Below are positions 55,259 to 64,000 of a stretch of DNA of 64,000 nucleotides, one piece after another. A model generated the notes under the pieces. The model was not told where the DNA came from and did no database searches. It saw nothing but the letters and a program-made list of their open reading frames with translations. This stretch comes from Echinarachnius parma (lineage: Eukaryota > Echinodermata > Echinoidea > Clypeasteroida > Echinarachniidae): the NCBI GenBank assembly GCA_037951105.1, contig JBAMJV010009347.1, positions 1 to 64,000 on the forward strand, written 5' to 3'. The translations under genes were made by a program, and so were the position numbers. Position 1 is the stretch's first letter, and the number at the start of each line of letters is the position of its first letter.

Positions 55259-55396
55259 ATTTGTATTAAACATCATTCTGGAAAGCTTCGGTATGTTCTT
55301 CAACTCAGCGTGCTCCAGTTTCTGCAGTATCATATTGATTGCTGCATAGTTCTCACCAATTTGTCGACCCAGATAGTCCATGAAACCTCCATACGT
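55259..55396 (-). CDS. Intracellular exon 2 of the Sushi receptor
   Basis: Acceptor TTGATTTAG and donor AAT|GTAGGT bracket 138 nt in phase 0-0, coding TYGGFMDYLGRQIGENYAAI and NMILQKLEHAELKNIPKLSR, predicted helical with a regular hydrophobic spacing. The frame stays open past the donor to 55100, so a longer version is possible (VGGSINPLLTGTGWAMYKVY), but GTAGGT is a good donor that keeps phase with the next exon. Confidence 0.6.
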
Positions 55397-56007
55397 CTAA
55401 ATCAATGACACAAAGAAAATGTAGAGTTTTTACCATAATACAAACCCTATCAGAGACAGTATTTTTTTGTATATAGCGCTAGATTACCGAGGTCTCAGAG
55501 CGCTCCGGGCATTATTACTTTGATTACCTTGGCTTCAGCCAAGCTACCACGATTAGACGCTCAATCATTCCAAGGGATACCTCTCTGGCGGTTTATTCTA
55601 AAAGAACATATCGGTCATATTGACAAACATGTTTTATCATTTGCCTATATTGATAGCGGTTAAGCAATATTTAGCAGTTTATTTTGTTTTCTTTAACAAA
55701 ATGTGCATGCTACTTTTCAATCAACAATGGCCGCAATGTTGCTTGAATAGTTGTTGAGGAGCATGACATGAGTTGTGAATATCCGCTAGATGTTATGTTC
55801 ATTTTTTTAATATTCAACCCTTCTTTCGCAGTGCATTTTTAATATGCAAGGTAAAACACAATTTATACATAAGCGTCAAAATAGCCTTTTTTTTGGGGGG
55901 GGGGGGGAGAATTGTAATAAAACACAAAATGCCTTGCTTTGCTTTGAAAATGTAATGCATTTAAAAGGAGTTACATTGAATGATCTAATCAGGAAAATGT
56001 GTCTTAC

Positions 56008-56120
56008 TGTGATCATTAGTGGGGTACTTTCGTTGCCATTCTCCTCACTTTGTTCAGTCTTTCCCGTATTTTGTAATGGAATAGCCGTGACCCGCTCTTG
56101 TTTCAAACACCTACCCTTTT
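56008..56120 (-). CDS. Juxtamembrane exon of the Sushi receptor
   Basis: Acceptor TTATTTTGTTTCGAATAG and donor ACA|GTAAGA bracket 113 nt, phase 1 in and 0 out. It codes KGRCLKQERVTAIPLQNTGK then TEQSEENGNESTPLMIT, a basic stretch right after the membrane followed by a polar linker. This phase switch is exactly what is needed to connect the phase-1 membrane exon with the phase-0 exons downstream. Confidence 0.65.
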
Positions 56121-56510
56121 CTATTCGAAACAAAATAAAGATGATTAGTCACCGTCTAAAACAGTTCAGAATAAACAAAATGAAAGAGATTGAAGAGATT
56201 AAACAATGGCATAACCCCTTAGGTGGCTGATGATATTGAACAATATCAATACCGGCCACTTTGTTGTAGCAGAATTATATATATTGGTTCCATATTTTGA
56301 TCGCCATCTTAGTCCTCTAGTCACGATTTGTTGATACATTGTCCGTTACATTGTGAAAAATGCACTTGTGAGATTTATAATTTGAACATGTAGCTCGGTG
56401 GACCATGTTTAATCATATTCATAACACTGTATTGATATAGGAGTTTGAATGTCTCCTTCATGATCAATCAACATGTACTACAATGTACTTGAATTATACA
56501 CGATTATATA

Positions 56511-57575
56511 CAGTGCGAGTCAAAAAAAACGAAACCGGACTTTGATAGCTTATAAATCCATAAATCCAAAAGTATATATGTTGATATTGGTATCATGTTA
56601 AAGCTTGAGGACTTCCCTTTAAAATGATATATCATACACTCTGATCACTTCACGCTTCACCGAACGCGATCTAATTATCCAAAGGCATGCAAAAACTACC
56701 GTGTCCAAGTTTGCAGAGTTCTTGTTTTGTGAATGGTTGCATCTGTTGTTTGATTGTCAAAGATAACTTCATCCTGCATGTCCTATTCAGGGGCCCCTCC
56801 CTCCAAACAGTGTGGTTGCTGATGTGAGGACAGTGTGTGATCCCCTTCCACCCTGATAAACATGACAAAACTGGCAACCACCTGATATTTTGTTGTGATT
56901 CACCAAATGATATTTTTGAAATGTTAATTTGAAGAAAAAAACGTAAACAGACGCATTCATTCATGATAAACACAACAAAAAACCTAAGTCCCCCCTATTC
57001 AAAATAGCGTAAAAACGATAAGGTTTTGAGCAAAATACCTTGGCAGGATTGTTCCTACACTGATTGACTAGCTTCTCTGTGAAAATAAGATTGATCCGCC
57101 ATGTAATGCATGAGTGAGCACACATTAAAGGCAAAATTGTCACTTTTCAAAAGTCACAAGAGTCAAAAAGTGAACATTTTGCTCGTAATGTGTGCTCACT
57201 CACGCGTGACTCGACGGACCAATTTTATTTTCGCACATAAGTTATCCAGTAAGTGTATAAACAATCCTGCCAAGTTATTTTGCTCAAAACTTTTTTGTTA
57301 AAAGGTTATGCTATTTTGATTAGGGGGGACTTAACTTGTTTTGTTGTGTTTAGAACAAGACGACGGCAAACTTGGACACGGGTAGTTTTTGCATGATTTT
57401 GGATAATAAGATCTTGCTCGATGATGCGTAAAGTGCTCAAAATGTGTGATATATAATTTTAAAGGCAATTTCCCAAGCTTTAATGAGATACCAATATCAA
57501 CATATATATTTTTGTAATTGTGGATTTATAAGCTTTATTATCAAAGTCCGGTTTCGTTTTTTTTGACTCGCACTG
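56511..57575. mobile_element. Tc1/mariner-type element with long inverted ends
   Basis: CAGTGCGAGTCAAAAAAAAC at the left and GTTTTTTTTGACTCGCACTG at the right are inverted, each next to TA (56509-56510, 57576-57577). Arms continue for about 200 bases through AAACCGGACTTTGATA and TTGATATTGGTATC to CCGTGTCCAAGTTTGC. There is no transposase. A foldback-family MITE (56967-57352) is nested inside. It lies in the intron between the membrane and juxtamembrane exons. Confidence 0.88.
56967..57352. mobile_element. Single foldback-family unit nested in the mariner element
   Basis: AAACACAACAAAAAACCTAAG and CTTAACTTGTTTTGTTGTGTTT are inverted ends of a 0.38-kb palindrome with TTGGCAGGATTGTTCCTACA and GTGAGCACACATTAAAGGCA blocks and a centre of AAAAGTCACAAGAGTC. 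It is the same unit that is doubled at 37494-38938. Confidence 0.82.
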
Positions 57576-57750
57576 TAGAATATACACAATTACGATATGC
57601 CCATGGATTATCAAATTTCTACAACAGTAATTATAATGTTACCAATTAACTTTTTTGAAATTTCCCATAACATGAATTGCACATCAAAATTTATCAATAA
57701 ATACATTATTTAGGTATTGACATGATTAAATAAAGATATGTATATTATAC

Positions 57751-57861
57751 CTTTATTTGTTCTGCGTAATTTCCAAAGAAGAACGGCTAACGCGACAGGA
57801 ATACACAAGATAACGACGCAGATGAGTGCAATGTATCCACCGCTCAGTCGCCTTGATTGCT
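57751..57861 (-). CDS. Membrane-spanning exon of the Sushi receptor
   Basis: Acceptor GTCATTTCAG and donor AAAG|GTATAA bracket 111 nt in phase 1-1. It codes QSRRLSGG, then the helix YIALICVVILCIPVALAVLL and a basic stop-transfer WKLRRTNK. One open frame only. The order Sushi, helix, basic tail gives a type I membrane protein. Confidence 0.8.
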
Positions 57862-58097
57862 CTGAAATGACTAAGTGTTTAATTATTGTTTAGTCACCCT
57901 TAAATGAATCGGAGAAATAGCTTACAAATTCAACGTGACACATTTGTTCAAACATTGAATTATTGTCAGAAGATCATAATACATTTTTGAAGTTATTAAC
58001 AATATTATTATATACTGATTTCTGTATCAAAATCAATTTTTTTCAAACACAACTATCGGCCACCAACAGTTGAGATGAGGGGAAAATTAATTCTTAC

Positions 58098-58340
58098 CTT
58101 CACATTCCGGAAAATGGGGAACATCTTCTCTGCCACATGTGATTGTTATTGTGCCGTTTCTAGTTAATCTGTAACCGGTAGTACACTTGAAGTAGCAAGT
58201 CTCTCCATAGCGAACTTGCGCGTCCTTAACACAAGTCCCGTTGTTATCCTTAAGGTGTGGAGGGAGATCACCAATTAAACAGGTTACTTCTTTCACGTCG
58301 TGAGAGAGTTGAGAGAGAACAGAATGGAGAGGGTTAAAAG
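58098..58340 (-). CDS. Sushi (CCP) domain exon
   Basis: Acceptor CTTGTTTTAG and donor GAAG|GTAAGA bracket 243 nt in phase 1-1. The product shows the Sushi pattern: CLIGDLPPHLKDNNG, YGETCYFKCTTGYRL, GTITITCGRED and HFPECE, ending with the usual P-x-C. The typical Trp before the last Cys is replaced (VPHFPEC), and there are two extra cysteines (NGTC, GETC) that could pair. Sushi domains bind complement proteins, lectin ligands or adhesion partners. Upstream exons with a signal peptide and perhaps more domains must lie at higher coordinates; none was identified before the window ends. Confidence 0.85.
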
Positions 58341-58564
58341 CTAAAACAAGAAAATTTGAATGAAATAACAAATTCCAAAAAAAAAAAAAAGAGCGGGAAG
58401 ATCGGGGTCAGAGAGGGTGTGAAGGGAGTAAGGGATCGACATGGACATCTCGAAGATAATCAGTAGTGTGATTATAATTTAAATGATAGAAAGATGAGAT
58501 ACGAGCTTTAGGAAAGAGCGCATGGAAATAGAATGAAAATGACGTTTCAATTACAATACAGATA

Positions 58565-60060
58565 CAGAATGAAATGAAATGAAATTAAATTGATTTATTG
58601 TCAATAATAATCAGTTTAATATTAACAATTTACAATAGTCATAGTACAGATTAATTAAACATCTTGAATTAACAATACAATATAAAGAATTGACAAAAGG
58701 GACTAACACAAACAAAATACATTTCAGCTGAACTAACTTATTTACACTCTATACATAAATTGAATTTGTATCAATTAAACAAGATATATAATATATATAT
58801 ATAATTATATATACAATATGTATAATGATAATAAATAGGCATATATTTATTTAGGTATACTCGCTACAAATATACTGTTGTAGTGCTTGGCAAAAGCTTT
58901 TCCGTCTATTATTTTCCCTTAAATTCATCGGTAGTTAGTTCCACAAATGTGGTCCTGAATATAATATAGATTCTTTTCCAACGTTTGTTTTAATTTGTAT
59001 AACGCTTATATTACATTTCTTTTTATTCAGCGTTTCATACAGATGATCAATAAATGAGAAGTAATCAATGAATCTATGAGGTAGATTATTATTTATCAAA
59101 TCATGCATAAATACGCAAATCATTTAACGGTATTGCTTAAAAATGTCTAACAGTTTTAATTTTAAGAAATAGTGGACCTGATGGATGTCTATAATCTTTA
59201 AACGCTAACACCCGTGCGACTCGTTTCTGAAGAATCAACACAAATTTCAGATTTATTTTGTTTGCTGCACCCCAAACCTCTGGACGATATACGTTATATG
59301 TGGAAGAATTAATGCATTATAAAGCATAACCAATTTTTTTCTTGAAACAAAATGTCTTATTCTATATAAAATTCATTTTTTTCTACTAACTATATTGCAC
59401 ACATTATTCACATGTTTCTTCCAAGTTAAATTTGTATCAATAATGATGCCAATACACGATGCTGAATCGACAGACTCTAGAATGTTTTCATTAATTAACA
59501 ACTAACCCGATAATACGAAATATCTTCGTTTATTTTGAAATACATGTAGAATATATTTTGTTTTGTTCACATTGATCGTCAATGTATTGGCATTACACCA
59601 TTTAATAATATCTTTTATATTCATGCATACTTCTGTCAAATCAACATGTCTTTCATCTGGATTAAAAGTATGGAATAAATTAGAGTCTTCTGCAAATAAT
59701 CTAAAATTAAAATATTTTGACGAGTCAGGCAAATCATTAATATATATAAGAAATAAAGTCGGTCCCAGAACAGACCCCTGAGGAACACCGCATGACAGTG
59801 ATTCATTAACCGACTGTGCACCATTGTAATTAACAAACTGTTGTCTATTGTTTAAATAATCGTTAATTCAATCAAGTGTCACACCTCGAATTCCATATTT
59901 GTTTTAATAATAGAATGGTCAGTGGTGTCAAATGCTTTAGCAAAAATAAATGAATACACCATCTGTCAGTATATTTTGTAATTTGATTAATCAGATTAAT
60001 CAGTGAGAGTTTTCTGGTATAACCATAAAATAACAATACAATTGTAATAAAAAACAATTA
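58565..60060 (-). pseudogene. Broken LINE reverse transcriptase in an intron
   Basis: Minus-strand pieces in several frames: YTRKLSLINLI near 60010, NESLSCGVPQGSVLGPTLF near 59790, FRLFAEDSNLFHTF (YADD changed to FAED), INVNKTKYILHVFQN, and near the end VGKESILYSGPHLWN. The 3' end carries TTTATTGTCAATAA-like sequence and (ATTTC)n at 58565-58590. Same family as the LINE at 16-18.9 kb. Inactive. Confidence 0.8.
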
Positions 60061-60506
60061 CGAAAAAAGAAGACAAAACAAAGAAAGGGAGGTCAGTGGA
60101 GGTAACAGAAAGTTTTTGAAATGGAAGGGGTACTTTGAAAAGAAAATCAAAACCATTAAGGAGAGTGGACATAGACTTATATAAGATTAAGTGAATTAAA
60201 GACCACAGGAAAGAAAATCAAGGGTTAATGAAATAAGTGGGCTTGGTACGAACAGTCACGTCACGTTCACGTCACGTCACGTGAAGGTTCTGTACCTTTT
60301 GTGAAACAGGTCACCCAAATCTACGAAGTGTTGGGTTACGTGACCCAACAGTTTGTAGATATACTATATGCAATTCATGAAAGCTCACGTAAATTGGCGC
60401 TTGCGTAAAACAAATTAATGTAAATTGTCGTTGAGAAGAGACTAATTCTCGGTAAATTTAATCGTGAACGAACCCGTCCTACCTATACTGTAAATACCAA
60501 TTATAG

Positions 60507-60751
60507 GCGTACACAGGCCTGGGGGCAGGGGGATGGACACCCCCTACCCCCATCCCCACCACCTTACATAATTCAAGAAATGTCTTGGTCTCGGCCTCGA
60601 AATTTGTGACCGGTCCTGGTCTCGTCCTCGGCTGCGGTCATTTTCTACGGACACCCCCTACCCACACTCCCTCCGCTTACTTCAATTTGTCTGACAAAAT
60701 ATCCCCCCCCCCTACACCCACCCCTTGACAAAATCCTGGGTACGCCACTGC
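60507..60751. mobile_element. hAT-like repeat nested in the 60.2-kb element
   Basis: TAGGCGTACACAGGCCTGGG at the left and CCTGGGTACGCCACTG at the right are inverted. Internal CTCGGCCTCGAAATTTGTGA and CCGGTCCTGGTCTCG are the complement of words in the repeat at 29311-29834. No clear duplication. Confidence 0.6.
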
Positions 60752-60935
60752 CTACAAGTAGCTAGTTCGAATGTCAAATACATTAATTGATTTATTTAAT
60801 ATTGATTGGTTGGTGTAATTGTTTCATTATAATGATTGACTGATTAATTGATAGATTGACTCGATTCAATAACCATAAATAAACACTATTAATCAAATCA
60901 TTGTTTTATTACTTTTAAACTCATTGATCACTGCA

Positions 60936-60970
60936 ACTCACTCACTCACTCACTCACTCACTCACTCACT
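60936..60970. repeat. (CTCA)n microsatellite
   Basis: Eight or more consecutive CTCA units inside the Mutator-like element. Confidence 0.9.
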
Positions 60971-61547
60971 TTCACAGGCATGCACATACAACGCCGTTAA
61001 GGGCCAGTACGCTCAGACGTCGAGCACGGGAACTTCAGGCGTATGCGAACTGAATTGTCCGCTGCGTGTAGCAATTCAGCTGGAAATCAACATTTGCCAA
61101 AATCCACGCACGACACGTCTTTAGAAATACTCCAATAACAAGACAAATAATGCAAGTGGTATGGTTGTACATTACCTAAATGACAGAACTGCATATTATC
61201 GTCTCAGATTACTCTGAATTATGCACGTACATATTATAAACATAATGATTGAAAAGATTTGATAAGGGGGTATCGGCATTTTCGTCGACATTTTAAAATC
61301 TCTTTGTGCGTGTATGTCTAGTCTTAGTAACAAGCGTTTGCAATTTAAAAATCTTGATTAAACGCTCACGTCACGATTTGGTTAACGCGACACTTCGAGT
61401 TTTACCGGCATGGAAAACGACAAATTGTTGGGTCACTTTACCCTACACTTCGTAGATTTGGGTGACCTGTTTCACAAAAGGTACAGAACCGTGAACGTGA
61501 CGTGAACGTGAACGTGACGTGACTGTTCGTACCAAGCCAAATAAGTG

Positions 61548-62130
61548 TTATAGAAAAAAATATCTGTATTCTAAAGCTGAGTTTTATACCAATTCTATAC
61601 CAGTTCTATGTTTTGTCTTTGACTCAAGTGATTCATACCACACATTGAATATAATTAATTATGTGGGAAACTAACTTTTAATTACTCCTTGAAAATTCCG
61701 GTGCCACTGAAATAACTGTGTCATCATTGCGCAAACAAGATCATCTGGTGAATATTGCATTTCGAAGTGTAAAGTTCAAATGTTTGATAACAAATATCTA
61801 GTATTCAAACAATGAATGAGTCACCATATTTAATGTGATCAGTTAGTTTTATTCAATTTTACTTAAATCACTTGGAGCTGTCACAGTTCTCTCGAATCGT
61901 CTTATTTGTCTTATGGTAACAAGAAAATGCTATAAAGATGGTAACATTACAATGTTCTGATGTTTTGAATTTCTATATTATTACGATTTTCGACAAAATT
62001 TGACAACAGTATGGAACGCTTTTCGAATGTATCCGAATTGTCTCAATTTGCACCTTTTTACTAGGTAGATATTGGTATTTTGTAAGGAAAATGTCACATA
62101 CTAGTCCTGTAGACGGTCCTATATTTTGTG
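61548..62130. other. No gene seen
   Basis: AT-rich spacer between two mobile elements with no recognised feature. Confidence 0.35.
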
Positions 62131-63995
62131 TATTAGACCTGGAGACGTTCTTTAGTTCAATGTTTTTTTATTAACTCATATTCTAGAAGGGTTTAGAAGA
62201 AATTTCAGCTTTGTTGCCACCTTGGCAACCTTGGGCAACTTTTTTTTTATAAGCATAATAAAGATAATTAGGTGATTTGCATATTTCTGAAATAAGGTCA
62301 GGGGTAATTTTCTATCGAGGAAAAGTACAATAGTGATCAAAACTATTTTGCTAGGGTAATTTGGGGCAAGGAATCCATTTCCGGTGCTCATTTGCATGTG
62401 CCCTATGGGCAACACCTTGAAATCCAAGATGGCTGCCCCTAATTTGCATATATTTATGAATATTATTGATTTTCAGTGACTACAGCCTCTAATAAGCAAT
62501 AATTTCAGATTATTATTTTTCAATCATGTTCTAAATATGTAGTAAAGATATTTCAGATTTGTTGCCACCATGGCAACATCTAGAAATGCATATTATTTGC
62601 ATAATTAGGTTATTTACCTAATTTGAATATTCCCCCAAATTGCGTATATTGGAAACCCGGAAAGTAAAAATGACAAGTGATACCATTTTCCCAAGGTTTT
62701 AGGGGGCAACAAATCCGTTTCTGATACTTATTTTAATATATCACCATGGTAACCTTCTCAAATCCAAGATGGCTGCTCATCAAATTTCACATGTTATGAA
62801 ACACGACTTATTTCTTTTGGTTTTATTATATAGATCAATATTATAATATTTGGACTTTCAATTATTGGAATAAGCAAGTAGAACACTTGAATCACAATGT
62901 AGATGGGTGCTTACAGTAAACAAATATTATAGTTCTATAAAATAAATGCTGTTAAAGTGGAAAATAGCATTATCTCCATTAAAATGCCAAAGTCGGCCAT
63001 CTTGGATTTATGTTGGTTGCAAAGGTGATACATTGATTTAAGTATCATAAATGGATTTGTTGCCCCCTAAAACCTTGGAAAAGTGGTATTTCTTGTCTGT
63101 TTAACCTTCTTGGTTCACAATATTCATGATTTTACCTGATTTCTGGAAATATGCAAATTAAGTAAATAATCTAATTATGCTAATTATATGCATTGCCAGA
63201 GGTTGCCAAAGTGGTAACCGAGCTGAAGTATCTTTAATACACATTGAGAACATGATTTTAAGAATAATAATATATAATTATTGCTTATTAGAGGCCATAG
63301 CCACTGAAAATCAATAATATTCATAAATATGCAAATCAGGGGCAGCCATCTTGGATTTCAGGGTGTTGCCTACAGGGCGCTTGCAAACGAGCACCGGAAA
63401 TGGATTCCTTGCCCCAAAATACCCTAGAATATTAGTTTGAATACATACCTGCCAACATTGGAAATTCAGAAATCTGTACCCACTGCGGGGTCTGAAAATT
63501 TGAGGGAGAAAAACGCCCTCTTGAAATTATTCACGAGGGCTATTTTAGGGCTCATGGGGGCTCTTTTGTTTTACATCGTTTTCACTGCTCAAGGGTCTAA
63601 TAAATGATTATCATGATGTGATCTATCCGATTATGCCATGTTTGGTACGTTTCTGGCGCTTTCCGATAATGCAAAAAGATGTTTATAAAAAAAGAAATTG
63701 TTTGGGTCATTCAGAATTTCGAAAAATCGGAATATTCCGATTTTTAAGGTCCTAAAAATTCAGAAAATCGGAATATTCCGAATAAATCGGAACAGTTGGC
63801 AGGTATCCTAGATAGAGAATGACCCCTGACCTTATCTCAGAAATATGCAAATTAGCTAATTATCTTTATAATGCTTATAAAAAAAGTTGCCCAAAGTTGC
63901 CGAGGTGGCAACAAAGCTGACATTTCTTCTAAACCCTTCTAGAATATTAATTAATAATAAAACATTGTACTAAAGAACGTTTCTAGGTCTAATTA
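62131..63995. mobile_element. Foldback element of about 1.9 kb at the window edge
   Basis: ATTAGACCTGGAGACGTTCT at the left is matched inverted by AGAACGTTTCTAGGTCTAAT at 63976-63995. The arms (each about 0.75 kb without the insert) pair through TTCTAGAAGGGTTTAGAAG, GGGCAACTTTTTTTATAAGC, CCGGTGCTC, CAAGATGGC and TTGATTTTCAGTG.CTA blocks to a centre near 62890. The right arm carries a 0.37-kb insert (63440-63806). No transposase. CCAAGATGGC or its complement occurs at four places. Confidence 0.82.
63440..63806. mobile_element. MITE nested in the right arm of the foldback element
   Basis: ATACATACCTGCCAACATT at the left and CAGTTGGCAGGTAT at the right are inverted. CGGAATATTCCGA occurs twice inside. 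The left arm of the host palindrome lacks this insert, so the insertion came after the palindrome formed. Confidence 0.75.
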
Positions 63996-64000
63996 ACATC

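Larger units (their letters stand above)
60240..61538. mobile_element. 1.3-kb Mutator-like element, second 9-bp duplication
   Basis: Ends GGCTTGGTACGAACAGTCAC and its complement; the arms run about 110 bases with (ACGTGA/CACGTC) short repeats, GTACCTTTTGTGAAACAGGT and CACCCAAATCTACGAAG. AAATAAGTG stands at 60231-60239 and 61539-61547. It shares with the element at 28907 the first five bases GGCTT, 9-bp duplications and subterminal GC-rich short repeats, though the rest differs. No transposase. It holds a hAT-like repeat and a (CTCA)n run. Confidence 0.9.

Noticed and set aside
52830-55396. A GAIN domain of an adhesion GPCR, from the helical exon B and C sequences
   Set aside because: These exons lie after the single membrane helix and no seven-helix region or GPS motif is seen.
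55844-56230. Plus-strand frame of 128 codons
   Set aside because: Antisense to the juxtamembrane exon of the Sushi receptor, which has good splice sites and phase agreement.

Overview
The window is eukaryotic, AT-rich and intron-bearing, and most probably comes from a marine invertebrate deuterostome. Multi-exon immunoglobulin and Sushi receptor exons, CR1/L2-type and other non-LTR retrotransposon fragments, a Harbinger exon, a 2A peptide, and many TTAA-, TA-, 8-bp- and 9-bp-flanked MITEs fit an echinoderm, hemichordate or amphioxus genome. The species cannot be fixed from the sequence, and no bacterial-style operon is present.

Three host gene regions can be supported. (1) At about 1.1-2.9 kb on the minus strand, a 524-nt exon can be joined in phase to a short last exon that ends with a canonical 2A ribosome-skipping motif (LLLAGDIESNPGP) seven codons before the stop. 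(2) At 25.6-35.7 kb on the plus strand lies a transmembrane receptor with three Ig-type exons, a linker exon, a membrane exon and tyrosine-rich tail exons, with mostly phase-1 introns. The copy looks broken: a 1,604-bp transposon with a 9-bp target duplication sits inside the third Ig exon, the membrane exon is one base short of keeping frame, and the tail has in-frame stops. (3) At 52.8-58.3 kb on the minus strand, seven exons whose intron phases all agree encode a Sushi (CCP) domain, one membrane helix and an intracellular region of about 260 residues that I do not recognise, ending at a stop codon. This third gene looks intact and is the best candidate for something undescribed; its 5' exons lie beyond the Sushi exon and were not found.

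The rest is dense, nested repeat. Layout: G-rich minisatellite and TTAA-flanked MITEs (0-4.5 kb); LINE fragment, palindrome-rich MITE and a tandem pair of tRNA-Thr-like genes (5-8 kb); a duplicated segment of about 0.9 kb, one copy carrying an L2-like LINE and the other preserving the empty site (9.3-15.5 kb); elements rich in TTGATATCAAG and TGCGATCT repeats (12-14 kb); a broken LINE split by a segment with CCATCTTGG motifs (16-18.9 kb); a CATCTCCGTCACG repeat element (19.9-20.9 kb); a TTAA MITE split by a 2.6-kb element that carries a SINE (21.0-24.1 kb); hAT-like and Mutator-like insertions in and beside the Ig gene; a Harbinger exon between 0.3-kb direct repeats (36-37.5 kb); foldback elements (37.5-39 kb); a nested element of about 5.5 kb holding a hairpin MITE, CA microsatellites and a nearly complete LINE reverse transcriptase (41.8-47.3 kb); a solo LTR with a 4-bp duplication (48.9-50.0 kb); and, at the right edge, a second 9-bp-TSD element and a palindrome of about 1.9 kb.

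The target duplications, empty site and nesting give a relative order of insertion in several places. Family names for mobile elements come from termini and duplication length only. Gene products come from motifs and exon phase, without database searches.
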